The notes under the pieces: model-generated
Seen by the model: the letters and a program-made list of their open reading frames with translations, nothing else
What the model was told of the DNA's origin: nothing
Databases searched by the model: none
Program-made: the position numbers and the translations under genes
Part shown: piece after piece, positions 1 to 8,837 of the stretch
Numbering within the stretch: the first letter of the stretch is position 1
How the letters are laid out: every line of letters starts with the position of its first letter
Assembly (NCBI GenBank): GCA_002726515.1
Contig: PBTE01000054.1
Location: 1-50,533, forward strand
Source of the DNA: Planctomycetaceae bacterium
GTDB lineage: Bacteria; Planctomycetota; Planctomycetia; Pirellulales; Pirellulaceae
Length of the DNA stretch: 50,533 nucleotides
Direction: 5' to 3'

Positions 1-350
1 CCCGATCGACTGGCCACAACTTCGGGCCATGACCCGCCGTGAACAACTGCTTGCAGTCCGACCGTTGTGGTGCCTGGCAGGTACAGCATCCGTTTGCTCG
101 CCCCCATCTCAGAAAGCGGGCAACACCAGCCCTCTCCGAAGAACCTGCACCAATTTTACAAAAACGATCGACGCAGGTTTTGTAAAAAGCTCCGCCGGCG
201 CCTCCATCTGTAACGCAGCGGAGATCCGCAAGTGCTGAAGAAAATGGCCCTTGCGTCAACGTTTTCCAAAACCCGCTTCGACTGGCACACCACGTGCAGG
301 AGTGACCTCACAAGTTTCTCGCAATTAATTCGCCAGCAAAGGAGTGGTTG
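1..350. other. Region upstream of csrA
   Basis: No gene is supported in this stretch; the short reading frames on both strands have no recognisable protein features. It holds the inverted repeat at 154-187 and the ribosome binding site of csrA. The left edge of the window may cut an upstream gene or its trailer. Confidence 0.5.
154..187. repeat. Perfect 10-bp inverted repeat upstream of csrA
   Basis: TTTTACAAAA at 154-163 and its exact reverse complement TTTTGTAAAA at 178-187 are separated by 14 bases. The AT-rich arms with about 24 bases from arm centre to arm centre look more like a two-site operator than a strong RNA hairpin. It lies 163 bases before the csrA start. A regulatory role is inference. 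Confidence 0.45.
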
Positions 351-722
351 ATGCTCATATTGACAAGAAAGCCGCAACAACAGGTTGAAATCGGCGACAA
401 AATCACGGTCACCTTGTTGAAGATCCAAGGCCAAACGGTCCGCCTTGGCATCGAAGCACCACGAGAAATCCAGGTACTACGAGGAGATCTAGCCGAAACG
501 AAATCGGAGCGGCAAGACGACCTGTTCAATTTGCGATCAGAATCTGAGTTACAGGCAGCTCCGCTGAACGCAGGTGACATCACGACAAGATCGCCCGATG
601 CCCCTGCGAGCTTTCCGGCGAAACCGGTTGACCCCGATAAACCACCTGCCGACCAGGTCAGTTCTTTGCGACTTCTACTGGCCCGTCGTCAAAAACGCCA
701 GGCGGCACGCATGTCCCGTTGA
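351..722 (+). CDS. csrA: CsrA/RsmA carbon storage regulator with long C-terminal tail
   Basis: RNA-binding translational regulator that binds GGA-containing leaders of mRNAs. The first 50 residues follow the CsrA pattern: MLILTRK at the start, VRLGIEAPREIQV in the middle, and Leu4 and Arg44, the RNA-contact positions of the Escherichia coli protein, are both present. The ATG at 351 is preferred over the TTG three bases upstream because AGGAG at 340-344 gives a 6-base spacing and MLILTR is the family start. Bacterial CsrA is usually 60-75 residues; here 123 residues are encoded, and the last 70 are polar, proline- and arginine-rich, ending in LLLARRQKRQAARMSR, probably disordered and basic. 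The gene is convergent with the hydrolase that follows. Family assignment is firm; the role of the tail is unknown. Confidence 0.93.
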   Translation: MLILTRKPQQQVEIGDKITVTLLKIQGQTVRLGIEAPREIQVLRGDLAETKSERQDDLFNLRSESELQAAPLNAGDITTRSPDAPASFPAKPVDPDKPPADQVSSLRLLLARRQKRQAARMSR

Positions 723-763
723 AGTTCTCCGGCGGGGCTCTCTCCTGCGATCGGCACCTGCTG

Positions 764-2815
764 TCACAACGGAGGTAATGCGCGGATAACGGACTTGGAA
801 AAGTCGGGTTCCAACCTGACTGGAACCTGGCTGGGTGGAATAAGCGATTTGTCAGAATGGCCCGTTTCCTTCAGGTGATCCATCAGAATGCGCCGTACTT
901 CGAGGATACTGCGTGGATGCCGGTGAACTCCAGTATGGTCGGCATCCACCACGATTTCGGAACTCACGTTCTCAAGGTGGGCATTGGCGAATTCGACAAT
1001 ACCATCACCTTCACCGACATCATCCCCCACGATCCTTTCGGAAACCCGGGACACGAGACGTTCTTTGACACCTGTTTCCCCGGCCTCGTGTGAAACCAGT
1101 CCCACAATGTTATGGTGTTTCACCCAGGGAGCCAGCGCCGCGTTGAGCATGACCGGTAAAACGGGCGATTCCGGAGCGAGCGATTCGATACTCGTGTCGA
1201 TCAAAAAAAGACGCCGATCAGCAATCAGTTCCGGGTTGTCTTTCAACACCTGGTCCCGCGCACCAACCAGCTTTCGAGGCATATCGATCAGCCAACGGCT
1301 GAGCAACTGTGTCCTCCCGTTCGAAAAATTGCTGCCCCGATGAGGTGTGGCAATGGTGATCACGCGTTGGATCGACGGATTCGCTTGAAAGAAAAAAGTT
1401 TTCTTCAATGACTCTCGCACCTCAGCGGTGGCGGTCAGCTCATCAAAAGGCTGTTGACTCACAATCTTCCAGAAGTCCTCCTGACTGTCGATAGCCTGCA
1501 TTTTTGAAACCAAGCCACCCATACTGTGACCGACCAACACCATCTTATCGAGCACGGAGTTCTGACGCTGTGGATCCAGGGCGGACCGGTTGTCCATGAG
1601 ATCTTCACGAAATTGCGTCGCACTGATCCAAAACGGCTGACCGGTCGGGTAGAGATAGAACCAGAACTGATAGTGATTGCGAACCTCGGGCAGGCCGCGC
1701 AGATCATTGAACATTTCCATCCAGGTCAAAGGACTTGACCACAGTCCGTGCACCATCACCACAGGAATTTTCTGCGGGTCGTACGGTTCCAACATGTACA
1801 GTCCGCGAATTTTTTGTGCCGGGCCGGGGTGAAGCAAACCCTGTGTCGCCAACTCCTTTCCCTTGAAAAGGGGCTGTTCCAGAAAGTATCCCAGCGGCGT
1901 GCTCAAATCCGTTTCCAGAGGAACCAACCGGTTTGCCACCCTGATGCTGGAAGAAACCAGGGGATCATGCAGTTCCAGAACACATCGGCGTCTGCCTCCG
2001 GCTACCTGATTCTCCTGGGGCATCACCCGTAACAGAGCAGTCACCGGAAAGACCAGCCCCGACGGATAATATTTTTCATGCGGCTCCTGGTCCGGGTGAC
2101 TCTTTCGAATCGCAATCAGTGGAACCCCGAGCCCGTAGGTCCGATAATGATTTTTCAAACCTTCCACCCGATAGTCGGAAACAAATTCAAAATCACCAAA
2201 ATCCTCCTCATGCCATGCTCCCCGCATGACGACGGAGACATCGAAGGTCTGTTGTTTCGTCTCCACGACACAGGTACTGCCGGGCCGTAATTCACCGATT
2301 TTTTTCAGAATGCGCAAGACCTGCTCGAGCGCACCGTTGTAGAGATCACACGCTCTGCGAAACTGCGGATCGTACGGATTCCGCTCCCAGTCAAAACGAG
2401 CATCCAGGAGATAGGTGTAGGCGTTCGTTGCCGACTCTCCATATCGGTCCAAGGCCGTCGACATGTCTGCTGACTGGGCTGCCTTTTGACCATTGATGTA
2501 GGCCAATTCAGCCAGGGCATACATTTTCTCGGCCGATGGGTCCTCCTGGGCCAGCCTTTGCAGACGGTCAGTTGCTTCCTGGGGTGTTTCCTGAAACTGT
2601 TTTTTTAAATCATAGCGCCGTAATAACTGAAACGTGCGTTCGGTCGGCTCGGGACCATTCCGGGAAAACAGTTCCAGTGGCACCGATAGTGGGTTGGCCG
2701 GAATATCCCGCAGCATCACAAAATTCGAACTGGCACACCCGGCAACCGAAATCGTCCAGCTGATCAAGCTGACCGACACAAAAGCCCTGCAAAATCTCCG
2801 ACCCACCATGGCCAC
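764..2815 (-). CDS. Lipoprotein alpha/beta hydrolase (PGAP1/lipase-like)
   Basis: Predicted membrane-anchored serine hydrolase of 683 residues. The N-terminus has a basic start, a hydrophobic stretch and a lipobox (VAGC) at about residues 24-27, so lipidation at the Cys is expected. The N-terminal third is rich in helix-forming residues and resembles a repeat or adaptor region. The catalytic domain begins near residue 350 with VVMVHGLWSSPLTW (oxyanion loop), has the nucleophile elbow GHSMGG, then IATPHRGS, as in PGAP1-like and triacylglycerol-lipase families, and a likely catalytic His in DADHTGVHRHP near the end. The substrate cannot be told. Initiation may be the GTG at 2815 or the ATG two codons later. 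It may share transcription with the GTPase gene 140 bases upstream on the same strand. Confidence 0.85.
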   Translation of the reverse strand: MAMVGRRFCRAFVSVSLISWTISVAGCASSNFVMLRDIPANPLSVPLELFSRNGPEPTERTFQLLRRYDLKKQFQETPQEATDRLQRLAQEDPSAEKMYALAELAYINGQKAAQSADMSTALDRYGESATNAYTYLLDARFDWERNPYDPQFRRACDLYNGALEQVLRILKKIGELRPGSTCVVETKQQTFDVSVVMRGAWHEEDFGDFEFVSDYRVEGLKNHYRTYGLGVPLIAIRKSHPDQEPHEKYYPSGLVFPVTALLRVMPQENQVAGGRRRCVLELHDPLVSSSIRVANRLVPLETDLSTPLGYFLEQPLFKGKELATQGLLHPGPAQKIRGLYMLEPYDPQKIPVVMVHGLWSSPLTWMEMFNDLRGLPEVRNHYQFWFYLYPTGQPFWISATQFREDLMDNRSALDPQRQNSVLDKMVLVGHSMGGLVSKMQAIDSQEDFWKIVSQQPFDELTATAEVRESLKKTFFFQANPSIQRVITIATPHRGSNFSNGRTQLLSRWLIDMPRKLVGARDQVLKDNPELIADRRLFLIDTSIESLAPESPVLPVMLNAALAPWVKHHNIVGLVSHEAGETGVKERLVSRVSERIVGDDVGEGDGIVEFANAHLENVSSEIVVDADHTGVHRHPRSILEVRRILMDHLKETGHSDKSLIPPSQVPVRLEPDFSKSVIRALPPL

Positions 2816-2955
2816 ACTTTCCCTACTGAATGACTGTCAGATGACTGACGAGGATGGCTTCAGAACGAACCGCACGCAAAATGAGGCGCAGAGCATAGAT
2901 CAGTTAGTCGAACTTCGTCAAGATTCAACCTGCCAGCACCTTGCAGGCGGCACCA

Positions 2956-4050
2956 CTAACGAAAACGATGGGTCGGAACAGGGCGGGACGGACGAAAACG
3001 TTCCATGGAGTCGACTTCCAGGATCAGGCCATTCCGACTGGCTAGCTCTCTAGCGACTTGAAGCACCAACTCTTCCAGCAGCAGGGGGTCAGCGACCACG
3101 CGAGCGTTGACGGTGATTTGGGCGTCAGGAACGGCAGCCCCGGACGAAACTGACAGTTCCGCCGGGGACTCCGAATCCACCAGATTGGCTACCGCCAATT
3201 GTTGCGATGTTTCCCCGGATATTTTCAAGTGGGCCGGTTCGGCCTGTTGCCGTAACAGTTGCTGACGAAGACCTGAAACGAGTTCCAACACACAATGATC
3301 CAGGTCAAAAGAAGAGTCCTTACTTTCCAGACGAAGCGTTCCATTCAACCAGGCCAGTTCGGCTTCTCCTTCAGCATAAACATCGTAGTCCACGTCCATA
3401 AATTGCGTGGGAGTGTAGGGCATCGAATGCAGTGCTGTCATGAATTCACCGAACCCTTCACCCGTCTTGGCACTAATCGGCAAAATTCGTTTACCTGGAA
3501 AACGCTCTTCCAGTAAGCTGCGCAGTTCCTCCAGTTCAATGGACGACAACGCATCGATTTTGTTGATCGCCACCAGTTGCGCTTCTTCGATTTGCTTCAA
3601 AAAGATATAGGCGGCTTTCTTTGAAAAACCACCGTCGCTGGAACTTAAAATCTTGCTTCCATGTCCCGGTTTGAGCAGGATGGCCAATGGACCTACCGAA
3701 ACGCGCAAACCGTGGAATTTCTGTAGCGGAGCGATCACCGTCGATTCCAAATCGGTGCAACTACCAACCGGTTCGGCAAGAATAACATCGGGGGCGGCTG
3801 TTTGATCCAGCTTCTCGATGACATCGACAAGGTCGGAAAATTTGCAGCAAAAGCATGCCCCGGGCACTTCACCAACGCGAAAACCCTGGGTCCGTAAGGA
3901 TTGTGTGTCCACCAGGTCATGGGCCTGGTCATTGGTCACCAGGGCGACTTTTTTGCCTTGGCTCATCAATTGACGAGCCATTCGGGCCAGGGCGGTTGTC
4001 TTTCCGGCGCCCAAGAATCCTCCCAGCATGAAAAATTGAATCTGAGACAT
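2956..4050 (-). CDS. CobW/COG0523-family GTPase (putative metallochaperone)
   Basis: P-loop GTPase of the G3E group, whose members deliver metal or cofactor to enzymes (CobW, UreG, HypB, ZNG1-type). Seen in the 364 residues: Walker A GGFLGAGKTT at about residues 10-19, the family metal-binding CxCC as GACFCCKF near residue 68, the base-recognition motif NKID near residue 162, and SAKTGEGF after it. The C-terminal half does not match a standard CobW C-terminal domain clearly, so partner specificity cannot be assigned. Start ATG at 4050 gives MSQIQFFMLGGFLGAGKTT, typical of the family. The gene is divergent from the aminotransferase gene, with about 110 bases between. Confidence 0.88.
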   Translation of the reverse strand: MSQIQFFMLGGFLGAGKTTALARMARQLMSQGKKVALVTNDQAHDLVDTQSLRTQGFRVGEVPGACFCCKFSDLVDVIEKLDQTAAPDVILAEPVGSCTDLESTVIAPLQKFHGLRVSVGPLAILLKPGHGSKILSSSDGGFSKKAAYIFLKQIEEAQLVAINKIDALSSIELEELRSLLEERFPGKRILPISAKTGEGFGEFMTALHSMPYTPTQFMDVDYDVYAEGEAELAWLNGTLRLESKDSSFDLDHCVLELVSGLRQQLLRQQAEPAHLKISGETSQQLAVANLVDSESPAELSVSSGAAVPDAQITVNARVVADPLLLEELVLQVARELASRNGLILEVDSMERFRPSRPVPTHRFR

Positions 4051-4161
4051 TGTTGGTTTTCAGTGATCCTTTCCTGCCAAGCGTGGTTGGACACACCGGC
4101 ACCGCACATCATATTATCATATTAGCTGCTCTCCCGCTCGAACCGTATCAGGGGGTTCCTC

Positions 4162-5292
4162 ATGAACCAACTTGCCATCCACGGCGGCAACCCCGTCTTT
4201 CCGGAAGGTCCGCCCGTCTGGCCAGTCGTTGAGCCGGGAGTGCAGGCTGCGCTGTTGCAAACCTACCAGGACGGAAGTTGGGGGAAATATCATGGACCCC
4301 ATTGCGCGGAGTTGGCCAGCACTCTCGGGCAAATGCACGGAACAGAGTTTGTGACACTCTGTTCCTCCGGTACCATCGCCGTCGAGCTGGCCCTGCGGGG
4401 ACTGCAGGTTGGAGCAGGAGACGAAGTCGTGCTGGCTGGCTATGACTTTCCAGGCAACTTTCGTGCCGTCGAATCGGTTGGAGCCCGGCCCGTACTGGTC
4501 GACATTCGACCCGAAACCCTGTGCCTGGATGAAAAATTGCTCGAGGCGTCGATTGGCAAAGAAACACGCGCAGTTATCGTGTCACATTTGCACAGTGGAA
4601 CGGCGAACATGCCACGGTTAGTTCGATTTGCCCGGCAACGCGGACTGGCGGTCCTTGAAGATGCCTGCCAATCACCCGGCGCACGTATCGGCCACCAGAT
4701 TGCCGGAACTTGGGGCGACGTGGCGGTACTCAGCTTCGGAGGAAGCAAGCTTCTAACAGCGGGGAGAGGCGGCGCGGTGATCACACCAGAAGCCGACATT
4801 CATCAACGGATGCGAGTTTATTCCGACCGGGGGAACCAGGCGTTCCCGCTGAGCGAGTTGCAAGCCGCCGTCCTGATTCCACAGCTAGAACTGCTCGAAC
4901 AGCGCAACAAAACACGACGTGAGAATGCACAGCGTTTGCTCCGTCTGTTAACAGGAACTCCCGGCCTACAGCCCGTCGACACCTGCTCTCAACACGACTG
5001 GACGAGCTACTACAAGCTGGCGTGGCTACTCACGTCCGACCACCTGACGGAACGTCGCGACGACTTGTTGGCAGCCTTCCAAGGGGAAGGGCTGGCAATC
5101 GACGCCGGATTCCGCGGCTTTGCCAGACGCAGCGATCGAAGGTGCAGAAGAGCCTCCGGGTTGAACCACAGTGCATGGGCCGGCCGGGCAAACATCCTGC
5201 TCCATCACCCCGTCTTACTGGAGTCGCCCACGACCATGGACCGGGTCGCAGAAGGGATTCACAAGGTTATCATGGCTTTCACCCAGCCGTGA
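4162..5292 (+). CDS. DegT/DnrJ/EryC1/StrS-family aminotransferase
   Basis: PLP-dependent aminotransferase of the sugar/aminocyclitol type, 376 residues, the normal length. It begins LAIHGGNPVFPEGPPVWP, as in AHBA-synthase-like and StsC-like members. Motifs: CSSGTIAVELALRG for cofactor phosphate binding, LEDACQSPGA with the Asp that contacts the pyridine nitrogen, and SFGGSKLLTAGRGG with the Schiff-base Lys near residue 195. The C-terminal region lacks some residues that are conserved in the sugar aminotransferases, so the substrate (keto-sugar or keto-cyclitol) is unassigned. No sugar-nucleotide genes are adjacent. The ribosome binding site is only a weak GGGGG. Function at the family level is firm. 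Confidence 0.88.
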   Translation: MNQLAIHGGNPVFPEGPPVWPVVEPGVQAALLQTYQDGSWGKYHGPHCAELASTLGQMHGTEFVTLCSSGTIAVELALRGLQVGAGDEVVLAGYDFPGNFRAVESVGARPVLVDIRPETLCLDEKLLEASIGKETRAVIVSHLHSGTANMPRLVRFARQRGLAVLEDACQSPGARIGHQIAGTWGDVAVLSFGGSKLLTAGRGGAVITPEADIHQRMRVYSDRGNQAFPLSELQAAVLIPQLELLEQRNKTRRENAQRLLRLLTGTPGLQPVDTCSQHDWTSYYKLAWLLTSDHLTERRDDLLAAFQGEGLAIDAGFRGFARRSDRRCRRASGLNHSAWAGRANILLHHPVLLESPTTMDRVAEGIHKVIMAFTQP

Positions 5293-5319
5293 ACATCGCT
5301 TCATCCTTCCGGCGAACAC

Positions 5320-5661
5320 TTATTGTTCACGGCGCAACTGCAGGTCGAAATGGCGAGTCGCGACTTGCCCGTCGCCAGCAGGGTCATGCGCCCGGATTGA
5401 ACCGGGGTGCTTCTGCCACTGACCGGCTGTCTGGTTCAGAATTTGGGTGACCTCCCTGATCAGGGCCGCCAGAGACAACACAACCCAGGCGAATGCTTCG
5501 GGAAGCAGTGAATGGCTGATCAGATAAATGAAAGGAAACAGGATTGCAGCCGACCAGCCAGCCGCAAAAATCCGGCCCTGCCACTTCACCGGGGTGAGGC
5601 CCCAGCCAATGGATTTAGGTCGAAACCATTCCGGCTTTCCAAAAACAGGCAATCGATACAT
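5320..5661 (-). CDS. Small membrane protein of unknown function
   Basis: 113-residue protein starting MYRLPVFGKPEWFRPK, with one clear hydrophobic segment of about 30 residues (IFAAGWSAAILFPFIYLI and on) and a second (AFAWVVLSLAALI), followed by a polar tail. No function is recognised. The start at 5661 is chosen because AGGAG lies 8 bases upstream; an ATG ten codons earlier would overlap arfB by 11 bases and lacks this site. It follows arfB on the same strand by 19 bases, so co-transcription is likely. Confidence 0.65.
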   Translation of the reverse strand: MYRLPVFGKPEWFRPKSIGWGLTPVKWQGRIFAAGWSAAILFPFIYLISHSLLPEAFAWVVLSLAALIREVTQILNQTAGQWQKHPGSIRAHDPAGDGQVATRHFDLQLRREQ

Positions 5662-5680
5662 GCGCCGGTCTCCTGATTCG

Positions 5681-6121
5681 TTATTCACCATCCAACGAAG
5701 TGTTTCTTCTTCCCCGTTTCGTATCAGACCGAACCCGTTTGTCCTTCAATCGTCGTTCACGTGAGCCCCGGGTAGGCTTGGTCGGTTTTCTCCGCTTGGG
5801 TGCGGTCGCCACCTGCTCCAGCATCTTCCTCACCTTCTCCAGACAATCTTCCTGATTACGAGGCTGGTCACGATAGCGTTGGCTGGCCACCACGATTTCA
5901 CCGTTCTTGGTGATGCGCCCACCAAATTTTTGAAGCAACCGTGCCCGTACTTCCTCCGGCAGACTGGTGGAGTTGACGACCGACCAGCGAAGTGTCACCT
6001 TGGAATTTACTTTGTTAACATTTTGCCCACCCGGACCACTGCTGCGGTCGTACCGGAACTCAAACTCTTCCAATGGCACACGAATTTGACGGTTCACAAC
6101 GAGATGACTGACTGTGGCCAT
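5681..6121 (-). CDS. arfB: Peptidyl-tRNA hydrolase ArfB (ribosome rescue)
   Basis: Release-factor-like hydrolase that frees ribosomes stalled on mRNAs lacking a stop codon. The 146 residues carry the catalytic GGQ in RSSGPGGQNVNKV near residues 30-33 and the standard downstream VNSKVTLRW. The C-terminal tail from about residue 110 is strongly basic (KRRKPTKPTRGSRERRLKDKR), the part that in ArfB reads the empty mRNA channel. No codon-recognition domain of RF1/RF2 is present, which separates it from those factors. The start at 6121 (MATVSHL) has AGGGGG 7 bases upstream; an ATG nine codons earlier has no such site. Confidence 0.93.
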   Translation of the reverse strand: MATVSHLVVNRQIRVPLEEFEFRYDRSSGPGGQNVNKVNSKVTLRWSVVNSTSLPEEVRARLLQKFGGRITKNGEIVVASQRYRDQPRNQEDCLEKVRKMLEQVATAPKRRKPTKPTRGSRERRLKDKRVRSDTKRGRRNTSLDGE

Positions 6122-6228
6122 GGGAAAGCCCCCTACGGACTTAAACACACTTATAGTGATTCGGGACGATCGTCGCTTTCTTGGACGAGAAGATCAATTT
6201 TTCGGAAAACCGGCGATTCGGGACGGGC

Positions 6229-6252
6229 CAATCCCGGCGGGCCCGGGGATTG
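6229..6252. repeat. GC-rich inverted repeat upstream of the propeller gene
   Basis: CAATCCC at 6229-6235 pairs with GGGATTG at 6246-6252 around a GC-rich loop. It lies between the arfB start and the propeller gene start and is not followed by a T-run, so it is not a clear terminator. An 11-base direct repeat GATTCGGGACG also occurs twice just before it. Confidence 0.3.
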
Positions 6253-6330
6253 CGCCCCCGCAGAACAACAAGCTCCATGGGTTGGTCCTCAAAAAAACCT
6301 CGGGTAACATAGGTTGAAACAGATACAACC

Positions 6331-6372
6331 GGAATGCGGGACGGGAACCGGAATGCGGGAAGGAATGCGGGA
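6331..6372 (+). repeat. Three direct copies of GGAATGCGGGA
   Basis: Identical 11-mers begin at 6331, 6350 and 6362, with start-to-start spacings of 19 and 12 bases, in the leader region 110-150 bases before the propeller gene start. Each copy contains GGA and could be an RNA or protein binding repeat; no function is known. Confidence 0.5.
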
Positions 6373-6481
6373 AACTGTACCCCGTAAGCCCAGGGCGCCG
6401 TTGGGCTCTGAGCCTTCCGCTGCGACTGGTGGGACCATTCTGGCTGCTCTGCTCTTTCAATTCACTCCGGGACGACTCTCC

Positions 6482-7882
6482 ATGCGACACGGCTGGCCGA
6501 ACCTCTATTATATTTTCGTTTTCGCGACAATTCCACTTTACGCTGATCTGACAGTCACGACCACAAAAGCTCAGCAGCATGAACTGCCAGCAGACCTGGG
6601 CACCAGGCCGGAAGGTGACGACTGGCCCTGTTTTCTGGGCCCCACCCGTGACAGCCGTTCTGCAGAAACAGGAATCCTCACCCGCTGGCCGGCCGAAGGG
6701 CCGCCAATCGTCTGGCAGCGCAAACTGGGAATCAGTTACGGCATCGGAACGGTCAGCCGGGGGCGTTTTTTTCAGTTCGACCGGTATGGAGACAGGGCAA
6801 GACTGACATGCCTGCAGAGCGAGACGGGGGAAGAACTGTGGAAGTTTGAATATTCCACCGATTATGAAGACATGCTGGGCTACAACAACGGCCCCCGCTG
6901 CTCGCCGGTGGTGGACGGGGACCGAGTCTACCTGTTCGGCCCCTCTGGAATGCTCCACTGCCTGCGCGCCGTCGATGGACAAACCCTCTGGAAAATCAAC
7001 ACGGAACAGGAGTTCGGAGTGATCCAGAACTTCTTCGGTGTCGGCAGCACACCGGTCGTTGAAGAGGATCTTTTGATTGTGAACGTCGGAGGAAGCCCGC
7101 CCGAAGACCAGCAATTCGGTCGATTCGACTTGGACCGAGTCGGAGGAGACCGCTCGGGTATTGTGGCCTTCAACAAATATACAGGTGCCGTGGTCTATTC
7201 AGTAACCGATGAGTTGGCAAGTTACGCCAGCCCTCAACTGGCCACCATCGACGGTCGCCGATGGTGTTTCATATTTGCCCGCGGAGGGCTCGTGGGTCTG
7301 GACCCGTCCTCGGGAACTGTCGACTTCTATTACCCGTGGCGCGCCACCGTTCGTGACAGCGTCAACGCCAGCACTCCCGTGGTCATCGGAGATGAAGTAC
7401 TCATCTCCGAAACATACGGTCCCGGAGCCTCCCTGCTGAAAATAAAACCAGGCAAAGCCGAAGTCGTTTGGAGCGATCAAAAGAGACGCTCCAAACGGTC
7501 CATGGCGACTCACTGGAACACCGCCGTCCCCCACGAAGGCTACCTGTACGGCAGCAGTGGCCGCCACACGAACGATGCCGAACTTCGCTGCATCGACTGG
7601 AAAACGGGCGCCGTGCAATGGAGCGTGCCCCGCTTGACCCGCAGCTCATTGCTCTACGCCGACGGACATTTCATCTGTTTGACCGAAGTCGGTGACCTCT
7701 TGCTCCTGCGCGCCACTCCGGAACAATTCGAAGCGGTGGCAACGGTCCGGATGAAGGATCCCGACGCTCCGACAAAACCCCTCCTGGAATATCCGGCTTG
7801 GGCCGCTCCCATCCTGTCACACGGCCTGCTCTACGTTCGGGGTAAAGATCGGCTCGTTTGCCTCGAACTGATTCCGCAGTAA
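6482..7882 (+). CDS. Secreted PQQ-like beta-propeller repeat protein
   Basis: 466-residue protein of the outer-membrane-assembly/quinoprotein propeller fold common in planctomycetes. The start at 6482 is chosen because MRHGWPNLYYIFVFATIPLYADL makes a signal peptide; the open frame upstream reads through repeats and looks non-coding. The mature protein starts DDWPCFLGPTRDSRS, the hallmark W-P-x-F-x-G-P opening of planctomycete PQQ-like proteins, and has blade motifs such as LTCLQSETGEELWKF, LHCLRAVDGQTLWK, IVAFNKYTGAVVYS and LRCIDWKTGAVQWS. No catalytic residues of a PQQ dehydrogenase are evident, so a structural or binding role outside the cytoplasm is more likely than an enzyme. It converges on the isomerase gene. 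Confidence 0.88.
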   Translation: MRHGWPNLYYIFVFATIPLYADLTVTTTKAQQHELPADLGTRPEGDDWPCFLGPTRDSRSAETGILTRWPAEGPPIVWQRKLGISYGIGTVSRGRFFQFDRYGDRARLTCLQSETGEELWKFEYSTDYEDMLGYNNGPRCSPVVDGDRVYLFGPSGMLHCLRAVDGQTLWKINTEQEFGVIQNFFGVGSTPVVEEDLLIVNVGGSPPEDQQFGRFDLDRVGGDRSGIVAFNKYTGAVVYSVTDELASYASPQLATIDGRRWCFIFARGGLVGLDPSSGTVDFYYPWRATVRDSVNASTPVVIGDEVLISETYGPGASLLKIKPGKAEVVWSDQKRRSKRSMATHWNTAVPHEGYLYGSSGRHTNDAELRCIDWKTGAVQWSVPRLTRSSLLYADGHFICLTEVGDLLLLRATPEQFEAVATVRMKDPDAPTKPLLEYPAWAAPILSHGLLYVRGKDRLVCLELIPQ

Positions 7883-8021
7883 AGCGGTCGCGGAAAACAA
7901 CAACGTGGCACCTGCTTCGCCCAAGTGGCGCGATGGAATAACAAACGAACCGACTGGCTTCGGGCCGCTCCAACGTTTTGCACAACCACCGTTCCGGAGA
8001 CAGGAAAGAATCAGCAAACGA

Positions 8022-8837
8022 TCAGTGAACCGTCGTTTCGAAAATCTGCTCGAACTCACTTTGCGCGTGGCGAATGAGCTCGGAATAATCTTGTGATTCG
8101 AGATCCTCTCCGAACAATTCCACCTCAAACCATCCCTGGTAACCATTGGATTTCAGCCCCAGGCAGAGATCTTTGAGCGGCAAAACGCCGTCGCCCAACC
8201 GACAGCGATTCTGTTCTCCCCGGGGAGGACATTTTGCATCCCCCAGATGAACCACCGCCACATGGGGCGCCACTTCCGGTAGTCGGTCGAGGATCGCCGG
8301 ATCATGCCCCAGATGATAGGTGTCGAATACTAATTTCAAATGGTCCGAACCGACTTCCTGAATCAATTCCAAGCTGGCATCCAGGTCCGTCAGCACCGTC
8401 CATTCCGCAGCGCATCCCGAGTGCATCGGTTCCACGGCCAACGAGACTTGCAGGTCTTCGGCCCAGGGGACCAACTCGGTGAGTGCCCCCCGGATCAGGC
8501 GTCGCACGTGATTGCTCGTGTGGCCAGCCCGCGCCCCGGTGTAGATCACCAGGCACTCTGCCTGCATAACCGCTGCCAGTCGAATGGCATCCTCTGCATC
8601 TTCCAGACAGTCTTTGTAACTACGACCATCACTTCCGGTAAATCCTCCGGCCCAGAAAAGGCTGGAAACCTTCATCCCCATCTCACTCAGTAAATCGACA
8701 CCTTTCTCTTCCCCATAATCTGCCAACTTGTGCCGCCAGACGCCCAGCGCAGGAATTTCTTCCCTCATCAAATGACTTACGTCCTCTTCAAAAGACCAGC
8801 GGAACGTGGTCATCTCGCTGATTGACAGACAGTCCAT
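8022..8837 (-). CDS. Sugar phosphate isomerase/epimerase (xylose-isomerase-like TIM barrel)
   Basis: Metal-dependent TIM-barrel isomerase/epimerase (AP-endonuclease 2 superfamily), 271 residues. It opens with LSISEMTTFRWSFEEDV, a pattern well represented in planctomycetes. Likely metal ligands: Glu in LAVEPMH, Asp/His in LVFDTYHLGHD, His in VVHLGDAK and Glu in GWFEVELFGED. The substrate is unknown; relatives act on keto-sugars or inosose. The start at 8837 has GGGAGGAA about 10 bases upstream; the longer frame starting at 8867 lacks a comparable site. Confidence 0.87.
   Translation of the reverse strand: MDCLSISEMTTFRWSFEEDVSHLMREEIPALGVWRHKLADYGEEKGVDLLSEMGMKVSSLFWAGGFTGSDGRSYKDCLEDAEDAIRLAAVMQAECLVIYTGARAGHTSNHVRRLIRGALTELVPWAEDLQVSLAVEPMHSGCAAEWTVLTDLDASLELIQEVGSDHLKLVFDTYHLGHDPAILDRLPEVAPHVAVVHLGDAKCPPRGEQNRCRLGDGVLPLKDLCLGLKSNGYQGWFEVELFGEDLESQDYSELIRHAQSEFEQIFETTVH

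Noticed and set aside
2956..4050. Possible selenocysteine at the CxCC motif of the COG0523 GTPase
   Set aside because: All three positions are normal Cys codons and no in-frame TGA is near; no selenoprotein evidence.
5681..6121. Assignment as release factor RF1/RF2 or RF-H
   Set aside because: The protein lacks the codon-recognition domain and has the basic ArfB tail; length also fits ArfB.
6194..7114. 306-residue open frame on the minus strand
   Set aside because: Antisense to the PQQ-like propeller gene, which has clear blade motifs; the antisense product has no pattern.
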